A stretch of 8,354 nt of DNA from an uncultured Blautia sp. (GTDB lineage Bacteria; Bacillota; Clostridia; Lachnospirales; Lachnospiraceae): the NCBI GenBank assembly GCA_900765525.1, contig CAAFRY010000128.1, forward strand, positions 1 to 8,354, written 5' to 3'. The stretch's first letter is position 1, and the number at the start of each line of letters is the position of its first letter. The notes under the pieces were generated by a model, which did not search any database, had not been told where the DNA came from, and saw only the letters and a list, made by a program, of their open reading frames with translations. Shown piece by piece: positions 1 through 6,003 of this stretch. Position numbers and translations under genes: made by a program.

Positions 1-88
1 AAATCGCCTACGGCGATGGGATTTTGCCTCCTGAATCATGTTCTTACGGTCAGCGCAGCAAGTGCGCAGACCTAGGCTGAACTGTTAC
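1..88. repeat. Hairpin-rich non-coding edge downstream of the glycerate kinase
   Basis: Two inverted repeats are visible. ATCGCC at 3-8 pairs with GGCGAT at 12-17 around a 3-nt loop. GGTCAGCGCA at 48-57 pairs with TGCGCAGACC at 63-72 with one mismatch and a 5-nt loop. Either could help end transcription of the kinase gene, which stops at 89. No T run follows the inner hairpin, and the outer one reaches the window edge, so a terminator cannot be confirmed. Two compact hairpins in GC-rich sequence also fit a dispersed intergenic repeat; that is inference. Confidence 0.4.
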
Positions 89-1237
89 CTACATTTTTCT
101 CTCTGCGAAAAGAGCAATCAGCCGGAACACCTGCTCCACACTGTCTTCCACGTTTTTCCTGGCGGTTTCCGGGTCCATGGCTTCCGTAAGGGAACACACC
201 TGACGCAAAACAGGGAAGTAAGCGTCAATTCCTTTCTGGTTGCATAATCTTGCTTCTTTTGTCACACCTCCTGCAAATGCAATGACCGGCTTCCCATATT
301 TCTTTCCCAGGGCCGCCACTCCCACAGGAGCCTTTCCCATTGCCGTCTGTCCGTCCAGCCTGCCTTCTCCGGTTATGACAATATCCGCTTCCTTTATATA
401 GTCTTCCAGCCTGGTTTCCTCTAAGACAACCTGGATTCCCGACTTCAATTCACCCCTGGTAAAGGTCAGAAATGCAAAGCCCAGTCCTCCTGCCGCCCCG
501 GTTCCCGGTATTCCGGAATCTGCCTTTTGAAAGGTTTTTTTAGCAATTTCCGCATAATCTGCCAGCCACTTATCCATTTCTTTTATCATTTGAGAATCTG
601 CCCCTTTTTGAGGTCCATATACAGCGCTGCAGCCCTGGGGACCGCACAGAGGATTCTCCACATCACAGGCTATATGAAATTCGCATTGTTCTAACTCAGG
701 AAGCACCTGGTCTGAAGTGATTTTCTCAAGCTTTTCCAGCCCCCTGGCTCCAAAGGGAATCTGTTTTCCCTCTTTATCCAACAGTCCGAATCCTAAGGCC
801 TGGAGCATTCCTGCGCCTCCGTCATTGGTAGCACTTCCACCGATTCCAACGAGAAATCTTCTGCACCCTTTCTGGATTCCGTCTTTTATTATTTCTCCCA
901 CGCCAAAGGTGGTAGTATAATAGGGATTTTTCTCTTCTTCTTCCAAAAGGGTGATTCCTGCTGCCTCTGCCATTTCCAGCACCGCCGTATTCCCCCTTAC
1001 AATACCATATCTGGCTTCCACCGGTTTCCCATGGGGTCCTGTTACCTTTATCCTCTCAAGCTTTCCATCCATTCCCTGAATCAAAGCCTCCACAGTCCCT
1101 TCCCCTCCGTCAGCCAGAGGTCTTACTTTTACCTCTGCATCCGGGCAGCACTTTAAAATTCCCGCTTCTATGGCTTTGCCCGCCTCCAGAGAAGACAGAC
1201 TCCCCTTAAAAGAATCCACAGCAACCACTACCTTCAT
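89..1237 (-). CDS. glxK: Glycerate kinase, type 1 (GlxK/GarK family)
   Basis: A 382-residue cytosolic kinase that phosphorylates D-glycerate with ATP, feeding glycerate into lower glycolysis; family members usually make 2-phosphoglycerate. Family motifs appear in order: DSFKGSL at residues 8-14, PLADGGEGT at 40-48, a glycine-rich GIGGSATNDGGAG loop at 131-143, ACDVENPLCGPQG at 190-202 and TGEGRLDGQT at 289-298. The length is normal and the gene looks intact. I chose the start at 1237 over an in-frame ATG at 1273 because GGGAGG lies 7 nt upstream of it (1245-1250) and the family begins with MKVVVAxDSFKG. It lies on the same strand as the amylosucrase-like gene, 178 bp downstream of it and separated by a hairpin terminator, so it is probably transcribed on its own. 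Nothing in the window says where its glycerate comes from. The family call is secure; the symbol follows common usage. Confidence 0.95.
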   Translation of the reverse strand: MKVVVAVDSFKGSLSSLEAGKAIEAGILKCCPDAEVKVRPLADGGEGTVEALIQGMDGKLERIKVTGPHGKPVEARYGIVRGNTAVLEMAEAAGITLLEEEEKNPYYTTTFGVGEIIKDGIQKGCRRFLVGIGGSATNDGGAGMLQALGFGLLDKEGKQIPFGARGLEKLEKITSDQVLPELEQCEFHIACDVENPLCGPQGCSAVYGPQKGADSQMIKEMDKWLADYAEIAKKTFQKADSGIPGTGAAGGLGFAFLTFTRGELKSGIQVVLEETRLEDYIKEADIVITGEGRLDGQTAMGKAPVGVAALGKKYGKPVIAFAGGVTKEARLCNQKGIDAYFPVLRQVCSLTEAMDPETARKNVEDSVEQVFRLIALFAERKM

Positions 1238-1323
1238 TCTGATACCTCCCAATTCTCTTTTGTTAAAGCCCATGGTCTTTTGACCCCAGCTATATCTATA
1301 TTCGCCTTTATGATTTTATATTT

Positions 1324-1329
1324 ATTATA
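1324..1329 (-). promoter_or_regulatory. Candidate -10 box for the glycerate kinase gene
   Basis: A perfect TATAAT on the minus strand lies in a very AT-rich stretch about 90 nt upstream of the kinase start. No good -35 box sits 16-18 nt further upstream; the nearest resemblance, TTGTGG, has a 19-nt spacer. The location after the upstream gene's terminator fits a promoter, but in such AT-rich DNA the match could be chance. Confidence 0.35.
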
Positions 1330-1352
1330 AATCATATTTTTTTATATGCCAC

Positions 1353-1383
1353 AAAAAACAGCGGAGACAGAGATTTCTCCCTG
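1353..1383 (-). terminator. Intrinsic terminator after the amylosucrase-like gene
   Basis: Read on the minus strand, CAGGGAGA (1383-1376) pairs with TCTCC plus CTG, with one bulged G (1367-1359), around an 8-nt loop. Six T residues (1358-1353) follow directly. The hairpin begins about 33 nt after the stop codon of the GH13 gene. This is the standard rho-independent layout, although the stem is short and bulged. Confidence 0.65.
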
Positions 1384-1415
1384 CCTCCTAAAGGTAATCC
1401 AAAATATTTTTTCAT

Positions 1416-3221
1416 CTACACCAGCCACAAATACTCATATGGCCCCAATACAATATTTTCCCACAGCTTCACACTCTTTCCCTGAATCAAATCATGCATT
1501 TCCCCTGGAAGTCCAAACCAATTTACTGTGTTGCAGTCAACCACCTGCTCCTTCTCGCTGAAGTTTGCCAGCACCAGCATTTTATCCTCTTTATGGAAGC
1601 CGAATACAGCCTTATTCTGGGTGTCCACAGGGATAGAATGAAGCGTAGAAGAAAATACATCGTGGCTCTTCCTTATCTCTATCATTTCCTTAATCCTGCT
1701 GAAGAGGATTCCTTCTACAGTTCCCTGGTCATGGCGGTTGGCCGCCTTTTCCCAATCCATAGGCGGACGATGCAGCCACCGGGAGTCATGGGCGATTTCC
1801 CCATCCTTCTTATAATCCCACCAGTTAAGCTGTCCGATTTCATCACCGCTGTATAAAAGAGGGATACCGGTATAAGAAATAATAATACTGTTGAGAAGCA
1901 AAATTCTCTTTACAGAAAGCTCCAGCTTATATCTGTCTTTCTCTGCCACTGCTTCCTCCAGACCGCACATGGATGCCATGGTTCCGCTGTTTCTGGCGTC
2001 CAGTGTCTGTGGATTGAACTCGTATAATTCTCCTCTGGAGAAACTTCCCGGGAATTTTCCCTCCATAAACTGAATCATAAACTGCTTGTGAGCCTCAGGG
2101 TCCATGCCCAATGATTTGATAATCTCTGTCTCAAATCCCCATCCGATGTCGTCATGGCATCTTGCATAATTTATCCAAACTCCATCCTCCGGCGTTCCGT
2201 AATCAATAGCCAGGGATTTCTCCATCAGCCGCACATCTCTGGTTGCCAGAGAATTCCACAGAAGCACCATAAGAGAGGCATTATACATAATATGGCATTC
2301 CTTCTCCTGAGGTGTTCCAAAATATTTTACAATCTCATGGGGCTCCACAATAGCTTCACCCAGGAAAATCACAGAAGGGCATACTTCCTCAATAATCATC
2401 TCATACATTTTCAGAAGAGTATGCACCTGGGGCAGATTCATAGAGGATGTTCCCAGCTCTTTCCACATATAGGGAATGGCATCCAGACGGAAAATATCAA
2501 TTCCCTTATTGGCCAGAGTCAATAATACCTCTGCGATTTTGTTAAATACATTAGGATTTTTATAATTCAAGTCCCACTGGAATTCATAGAATCTTGTCAT
2601 CACATATTTATTGATGTCTTCATAGTAGGTGAAGTTCTTAGGCGCAACGGAAGGAAAAATTTCGGTTAAGGTCTTCTCATATTCTGAAGGGATTCCATAA
2701 TTGTCGAACATATAATACATGTCCTCATATCCGGGCTCATTTTTCTTCGAACGCTGGGCCCACTCATGTTCCTTTGCCGTGTGGTTCAGCACAAAATCAA
2801 TACAAGTGCGAATGCCCTTTTTCTTCAGCTTTGCAACTACCTTTTCCAATTGTTCTATAGTTCCCAGCCTTTTATCCACGTTCAGATAATCCGCTACTGC
2901 ATAGCCGCCGTCATTTTGACCCTCTCTTGGCTGGAGCAGAGGCATGAAATGCACATATGTTACTCCTAAATCGCTGAGATAGTCGATTTTTGATTCAAAC
3001 TTCTTCAGGTTTTCGCTGAACTTATCCAGGTACAGCATGATTCCCACCATTTTACCTGAAAGATACCAGGAATTTCCTCCCTTATCCTGCTTTTTCAGCT
3101 GAGGACTTCTGTTCAGCTTAGCCGTCTCCATAATCTCCATAAGCTGGTCAAAAAAATAATTGGTAATCCCGTTCTCTCCATACAGCCCGTAATAAAGGCT
3201 TCTCAATCTGTCCATTGACAT
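1416..3221 (-). CDS. Amylosucrase-like glycoside hydrolase family 13 enzyme
   Basis: A 601-residue GH13 protein. Its sequence follows Neisseria polysaccharea amylosucrase, as I remember it, over almost the full length. Amylosucrases move glucose from sucrose onto a growing alpha-1,4-glucan and release fructose. Catalytic motifs: DFVLNH with His147; FRLDA with Arg245 and nucleophile Asp247; GEAIV with acid/base Glu289; CHDD with His356 and transition-state Asp357. Asp104 (in QNDGGYAV) and Arg481 (in DSRWxHRP) match the Asp144-Arg509 salt bridge that shapes the sucrose pocket in the Neisseria enzyme, supporting sucrose over starch as substrate. There is no signal peptide, so it acts in the cytosol. 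The start at 3221 has GAAGGGAGA about 8 nt upstream; an ATG at 3239 lies upstream of that site and is not credible. A LacI-type operator and a neighbouring repressor point to induction by sugar. Product specificity (polymer, hydrolysis or isomers) cannot be read from sequence. Confidence 0.85.
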   Translation of the reverse strand: MSMDRLRSLYYGLYGENGITNYFFDQLMEIMETAKLNRSPQLKKQDKGGNSWYLSGKMVGIMLYLDKFSENLKKFESKIDYLSDLGVTYVHFMPLLQPREGQNDGGYAVADYLNVDKRLGTIEQLEKVVAKLKKKGIRTCIDFVLNHTAKEHEWAQRSKKNEPGYEDMYYMFDNYGIPSEYEKTLTEIFPSVAPKNFTYYEDINKYVMTRFYEFQWDLNYKNPNVFNKIAEVLLTLANKGIDIFRLDAIPYMWKELGTSSMNLPQVHTLLKMYEMIIEEVCPSVIFLGEAIVEPHEIVKYFGTPQEKECHIMYNASLMVLLWNSLATRDVRLMEKSLAIDYGTPEDGVWINYARCHDDIGWGFETEIIKSLGMDPEAHKQFMIQFMEGKFPGSFSRGELYEFNPQTLDARNSGTMASMCGLEEAVAEKDRYKLELSVKRILLLNSIIISYTGIPLLYSGDEIGQLNWWDYKKDGEIAHDSRWLHRPPMDWEKAANRHDQGTVEGILFSRIKEMIEIRKSHDVFSSTLHSIPVDTQNKAVFGFHKEDKMLVLANFSEKEQVVDCNTVNWFGLPGEMHDLIQGKSVKLWENIVLGPYEYLWLV

Positions 3222-3312
3222 GACAACTTCTCCCTTCATCCTTAATTCTGCAGACAGACTAACCTAGTGTACTGGTCTGCTGCGCCGTCTTTTCGCTTCA
3301 TTTCCACTCTTA

Positions 3313-3328
3313 ATGGAAACCTTTCCAT
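3313..3328. promoter_or_regulatory. LacI-family operator at the amylosucrase-like promoter
   Basis: ATGGAAA and TTTCCAT form a perfect 7-bp inverted repeat around a 2-bp centre, close to the usual LacI/GalR operator shape of TGGAAA, two bases, TTTCCA. It lies 6 bp downstream of the predicted -10 box, covering about +1 to +16, where a bound repressor would block transcription. The natural ligand protein is the LacI-type product encoded immediately upstream. A further half site, TTTCCA at 3301-3306, sits 6 bp from the palindrome. Confidence 0.7.
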
Positions 3329-3334
3329 ATGCTA

Positions 3335-3363
3335 AATATAAAATTTCCCAGGACTTTTGTCAA
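3335..3363 (-). promoter_or_regulatory. Sigma-A promoter of the amylosucrase-like gene
   Basis: On the minus strand, a perfect -35 TTGACA (3363-3358) is followed after exactly 17 nt by TATATT (3340-3335, five of six matches to TATAAT). The expected start is near 3328, giving a leader of about 105 nt. The promoter lies between the lacI-type stop codon (3390) and the GH13 start, so the enzyme gene can be expressed separately from the repressor gene. Confidence 0.8.
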
Positions 3364-3389
3364 TGCCGGGGCTTCCTTTCTTTTCAATT

Positions 3390-4370
3390 TCAGCAGGTTC
3401 CCCCTTTCTGCCAGGAGATTTTCGTCACTTTACCAGTGACATTCTCTTTTCCTTCTATCTTATCCAACAAAAGCCGGATAAGGTTCTCTGCGATTTCGTC
3501 TATATTTTGTACCACACTGGTAATTTCCGGGTACACGCTCCTGGTAAGCTCCGTGCCATCGTAACTGATGATTTTCAAATCCTGTGGTATTTTCCGCCCT
3601 CTCCTGGTTCCTTCCATAAAAAACTCTACGGCAAGATGGTCTGAAGCAAAAATACCGTCGGTATCCTTATGGTTGTCCAAACACCATGCAGCTATCTTCC
3701 TATAATAGGGTATATCAAATCTGTCTCTGTCCGTACAGACCTCCTCCACCTGGATTCCCTCTGTCAGCAGATATTCCCTTAATACTGTGTGAGCCGTTTC
3801 CACCGAAATACGGCCTCCCTTGGCATCCTCCCCATACAAGCTTAAAACTTTCCGGCACCCTGCTCTTTTAAAAGCCTGGGCAGCCATTTTTCCCGCTGCC
3901 TCATGGTCGGAAGAAACCATAGGTATTTTTCCTCCGAAATCCCTGTCCAGAGACACAATTTCTCTTTTGCTTTCCAAATATGCTTTGTCATTGAAAGAAT
4001 GAGTGGCCGTAATGATACCGTCCACCAGGTTATTTTCCAGCATATCCAGATAATCCTGTTCTCCCTGTTCCTTACTGACCGTACAGCATACCATAGTCTT
4101 ATATCCCTGGCGGTAAAGCTTTTCCTCCAGACTCTGTACCAGTTCCGCAAAGAAACAATGATTCAGGGCAGGCACTAATATACCTATAATTCCTGACTTA
4201 TTTTTCTGCAGGTTCTGAGCCAGTACATTGGGTCTATACCGCAAAATCCTGGCCGCTTCTTCAATCTTCTTTTTCGTCTCGGGAGCCACATAGCCCTTGC
4301 CCGTTAAAGCTCTGGAGGCAGTTCCCAAGCCTACTCCCGCCAATTTTGCCACATCTTTAATGCTTGCCAT
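3390..4370 (-). CDS. LacI-family transcriptional repressor, sucrose-regulator-like
   Basis: A 326-residue LacI/GalR repressor. The N-terminal helix-turn-helix is at residues 4-24 (IKDVAKLAGVGLGTASRALTG), the hinge helix follows RYRPN at about 44-57, and the rest is a periplasmic-binding-protein-like effector domain. ASDHLAVEFF at 243-252 and YDGTE at 270-274 are typical late motifs; the (G/S)YDGT form is what I associate with sucrose-operon repressors. I chose the ATG at 4370, which gives the standard family start MASIKDVA and has AGGAAAAGGAAG at good spacing. An ATG two codons upstream (4376) is possible; one at 4466 would add an unrelated 32-residue tail. The gene lies directly upstream of the amylosucrase-like gene on the same strand, with a matching operator between them, so its target is probably that gene. 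The effector is inferred. No terminator separates the two genes, so some readthrough is likely. Confidence 0.9.
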   Translation of the reverse strand: MASIKDVAKLAGVGLGTASRALTGKGYVAPETKKKIEEAARILRYRPNVLAQNLQKNKSGIIGILVPALNHCFFAELVQSLEEKLYRQGYKTMVCCTVSKEQGEQDYLDMLENNLVDGIITATHSFNDKAYLESKREIVSLDRDFGGKIPMVSSDHEAAGKMAAQAFKRAGCRKVLSLYGEDAKGGRISVETAHTVLREYLLTEGIQVEEVCTDRDRFDIPYYRKIAAWCLDNHKDTDGIFASDHLAVEFFMEGTRRGRKIPQDLKIISYDGTELTRSVYPEITSVVQNIDEIAENLIRLLLDKIEGKENVTGKVTKISWQKGGTC

Positions 4371-4420
4371 ATCCATTCTTCCTTTTCCTGAAATATGAAA
4401 TCTGAATTCTTCTATCTCTA

Positions 4421-4449
4421 AACATAGCAGACAAACCGCCCAGGTGCAA
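4421..4449 (-). promoter_or_regulatory. Candidate promoter of the lacI-type gene
   Basis: On the minus strand, TTGCAC (4449-4444), a 17-nt spacer and TATGTT (4426-4421) preceded by a TGC extended -10 element. The match is moderate: three of six and four of six bases. It starts transcription about 45 nt upstream of the chosen start codon. The palindrome AAAAGCTTTT (4451-4460) adjoins the -35 box, flanked by TGCA on both sides, and could be a regulator site. Confidence 0.45.
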
Positions 4450-4504
4450 CAAAAGCTTTTCTGCAATTTTAAAAGAAAAAAGTTAATTTCTTTTAAATTT
4501 ATTC

Positions 4505-4533
4505 TTGACCTTTTTTATCTGATATGTTATCCT
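4505..4533 (+). promoter_or_regulatory. Promoter of the perR-type gene
   Basis: TTGACC (4505-4510), a 17-nt spacer and TATCCT (4528-4533). An inverted repeat, CTGATAT (4519-4525) and ATATCAG (4535-4541), straddles the -10 box. The whole stretch closely resembles the promoter at 5003, including the TATGTTA segment before the -10 box, which supports both being real. Confidence 0.65.
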
Positions 4534-4538
4534 AATAT

Positions 4539-4555
4539 CAGTAACAATTACTATT
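4539..4555 (+). promoter_or_regulatory. PerR-box-like operator of the perR gene
   Basis: CAGTAAC, a central A, then ATTACTA (4539-4553). AGTAA and TTACT are perfect inverted halves, with a mismatch next to the centre. The core resembles the Bacillus PerR box TTATAATnATTATAA and aligns with the better palindrome at 5034-5052. It lies just downstream of the -10 box, as expected for autorepression. Confidence 0.6.
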
Positions 4556-4598
4556 ATCAATCCGCCAGAATTTTTCCGGCAGATAGAAAGGAGACAGC

Positions 4599-5006
4599 AT
4601 GGCTACTTTAAAATACAGCCGGCAGCGGGAATCTATACGGGAATTTGTGCAGAACTGTCATGAACATCCCACCGCAGACGCCGTTTATGCAGGTATCAGA
4701 GAAGAATATCCCAATATAAGCCTTGGGACTGTATACCGAAATCTTTCCTTATTGGTAGAGCTGGGTGAAATCGCCAAGATTTCCACGGGAAATGGCCCTG
4801 ACAGATTCGATTGCAACACCAAACCCCACAGTCATTTTATATGTACACAATGTCAATGTATCAAAGATATTAAGTTAGCTGACATGGACTGTATTTATAA
4901 AATGGCGGCTGAAAACTTCGACGGGAAGATTACGGCACATACTACTACCTTCTACGGAATCTGTAAAGATTGTTTAAAAGAAAAAAATTTACAGAAAAGT
5001 AGTTGA
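4599..5006 (+). CDS. perR: PerR-type peroxide-sensing repressor (Fur family)
   Basis: A 135-residue Fur-family metalloregulator. All five metal-sensing ligands of Bacillus PerR are in register with a constant offset of 14: His23, Asp71, His77, His79 and Asp90 (His37, Asp85, His91, His93 and Asp104 in B. subtilis). Asp71, where true Fur proteins have Glu, is the classic PerR marker. The structural zinc site is complete: Cys82/Cys85 and Cys122/Cys125. The winged helix includes SLGTVYRNLSLL at 41-52. In this family, iron-catalysed oxidation of the sensing histidines by peroxide releases DNA. The N terminus is about 10 residues shorter than in Bacillus. The start has AAAGGAG 5 nt upstream (4587-4593). 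A palindromic box in its promoter and another before the reverse-rubrerythrin gene suggest it represses itself and that gene. Extra cysteines (20, 72, 87, 98) are notable. Fur or Zur is less likely. Confidence 0.92.
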   Translation: MATLKYSRQRESIREFVQNCHEHPTADAVYAGIREEYPNISLGTVYRNLSLLVELGEIAKISTGNGPDRFDCNTKPHSHFICTQCQCIKDIKLADMDCIYKMAAENFDGKITAHTTTFYGICKDCLKEKNLQKSS

Positions 5007-5031
5007 CATTTTTAATCTAGTATGTTAGATT
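5003..5031 (+). promoter_or_regulatory. Promoter of the reverse-rubrerythrin gene
   Basis: A perfect -35 TTGACA (5003-5008), a 17-nt spacer and TAGATT (5026-5031). The perR stop codon TGA (5004-5006) lies inside the -35 box. A 10-bp perfect inverted repeat with a 6-bp centre (5010-5019 and 5026-5035) spans the spacer and -10 region. The arrangement mirrors the perR promoter. The predicted leader is about 240 nt. Confidence 0.7.
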
Positions 5032-5033
5032 AA

Positions 5034-5052
5034 AATAGTAATCATTACTATT
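5034..5052 (+). promoter_or_regulatory. PerR box upstream of the reverse rubrerythrin
   Basis: AATAGTAAT, a central C, then ATTACTATT: a perfect 9-1-9 palindrome. Its inner part, TAATnATTA, equals the core of the Bacillus PerR box, and the whole is Fur-box-like. It starts 3 bp after the -10 box, covering the expected transcription start, so binding should repress. A PerR-type regulator is encoded immediately upstream. Confidence 0.75.
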
Positions 5053-5277
5053 ATTACTTTATAAAAACCTGACTGGTGCAATGCCTCATTTATTTCCAGT
5101 ATAACGTGGCAGAATAAATTCTCACTCTGTAAGATACAGGGATAAGGAGAAACGATGACTGCTTAAAGTAACAACACAGCAGCCGGAAGCTATGCAAGCT
5201 ATCATAGGAAATATGGATGATACAGTACATCAGTTCAGATTATTAAAAATTTATTTTAAGAAAAGGAGAACAGAGCT
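5053..5277 (+). other. Long untranslated leader of the reverse-rubrerythrin gene
   Basis: This stretch holds no gene of normal size. AAGGAG (5144-5149) is placed 5 nt before an ATG (5155) that opens only three codons, Met-Thr-Ala-stop. One base out of that frame, 5159 to 5281 stays open for 40 codons and ends in a TGA overlapping the next gene's ATG. This could be a damaged small gene (one base lost after the start), a regulatory mini-cistron, or chance. The true ribosome site for the next gene is AAAGGAGA at about 5262-5269. Confidence 0.3.
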
Positions 5278-5820
5278 ATGAAGAAATTTGTATGCAGCGT
5301 ATGTGGTTATGTTTATGAAGGAGAGCAGGCACCGGAACAATGTCCAGTATGTAAAGCACCTGCTTCCAAATTTATTGAGCAGAGCGGAGATATGAGCTGG
5401 GCTGCAGAGCATGTAGTTGGTGTTGCTGCCGATGTTCCGGAAGACATCAAAGCTGATTTAAGAGCTAACTTTGAAGGAGAATGCTCTGAGGTTGGTATGT
5501 ATCTGGCTATGGCTCGTGTTGCTCACAGAGAAGGCTATCCGGAAATCGGCCTGTACTGGGAGAAAGCTGCTTACGAAGAAGCTGAACATGCAGCAAAATT
5601 CGCTGAATTATTAGGCGAAGTTGTTACTGACAGCACAAAGAAAAACCTGGAAATGCGTGTAGAAGCTGAGAACGGCGCTACAGCAGGAAAGACAGACCTG
5701 GCAAAACGTGCGAAAGCTGCTAACCTGGACGCTATCCATGATACTGTTCATGAAATGGCAAGAGACGAGGCTCGTCACGGAAAAGCATTTGCAGGACTTC
5801 TGAAAAGATACTTTGGATAA
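5278..5820 (+). CDS. Reverse rubrerythrin (NADH-dependent peroxidase component)
   Basis: A 180-residue di-iron protein with the domain order reversed from classical rubrerythrin. A rubredoxin-type Fe(Cys)4 site comes first (Cys6, Cys9, Cys22, Cys25), then a ferritin-like four-helix domain from about residue 55. Likely di-iron ligands by alignment with the classical protein encoded next: Glu68, Glu101, His104, Glu131, Glu164 and His167 (ExxH at 101-104 and 164-167). The counterpart of a seventh glutamate seems replaced around residues 132-134. In clostridia, reverse rubrerythrins reduce hydrogen peroxide and act with rubredoxin oxidoreductases to remove oxygen using NADH; they are strongly PerR-controlled in Clostridium acetobutylicum. 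Here a PerR box and promoter lie upstream and a perR gene immediately before, which fits. The protein is cytosolic, without a signal peptide. A strong hairpin follows it. No reductase partner is encoded in the window. Confidence 0.92.
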   Translation: MKKFVCSVCGYVYEGEQAPEQCPVCKAPASKFIEQSGDMSWAAEHVVGVAADVPEDIKADLRANFEGECSEVGMYLAMARVAHREGYPEIGLYWEKAAYEEAEHAAKFAELLGEVVTDSTKKNLEMRVEAENGATAGKTDLAKRAKAANLDAIHDTVHEMARDEARHGKAFAGLLKRYFG

Positions 5821-5837
5821 TTAACATTTGAAACTCA

Positions 5838-5883
5838 AAAACCGGCACATAAATAAAAGTTATATCGTTTATGTGCCGGTTTT
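5838..5883 (+). terminator. Long-stem terminator after the reverse rubrerythrin
   Basis: A perfect 16-bp stem: AAAACCGGCACATAAA (5838-5853) with TTTATGTGCCGGTTTT (5868-5883), around a 14-nt loop. It starts 17 nt after the stop codon. The 3' side ends in four T residues and the other strand gives five, so it could act in both directions. The short T run means some readthrough into the next gene is possible. Confidence 0.75.
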
Positions 5884-5886
5884 ACT

Positions 5887-6003
5887 ATGAAAGCCCAGTC
5901 TGCGGCTGAACGGACGGCAAGGCGGTTTGCACAGGCACACAGATATAAGACGGGCAAAGAAGCTATATACTATCATTTCATACATAGGAGGTTTTTACTA
6001 TGA
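5887..6003 (+). other. Possible 38-codon open frame before the classical rubrerythrin
   Basis: An ATG right after the terminator stem opens 38 codons, encoding a basic peptide with several Arg residues (about residues 9-13 and 34-35). It ends in a TGA that overlaps the rubrerythrin ATG as ATGA. No ribosome binding site precedes it and the peptide resembles nothing I know. The first half is clearly more GC-rich than the neighbouring intergenic DNA. Chance is the most likely explanation. Confidence 0.15.

Noticed and set aside
1238..1273. Upstream in-frame start for the glycerate kinase
   Set aside because: The ribosome site GGGAGG lies downstream of that ATG, and the family's N terminus matches the start at 1237.
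1274..1285. GGTC TTTT GACC inverted repeat upstream of the glycerate kinase
   Set aside because: Only 4-bp arms; such short repeats are expected by chance and no regulator points to it.
3842..4150. 102-codon minus-strand frame inside the lacI-type gene, and the other plus-strand frames over minus-strand genes
   Set aside because: They overlap clearly conserved genes in other frames, lack ribosome sites and show no recognisable protein features.
4371..4466. N-terminal extension of the LacI-type protein
   Set aside because: The extra residues do not resemble the family, and a suitable ribosome site precedes the ATG at 4370; the extension also covers the predicted promoter.
5053..5277. Riboswitch in the reverse-rubrerythrin leader
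   Set aside because: No substantial stem or known conserved core could be traced by eye in this stretch.
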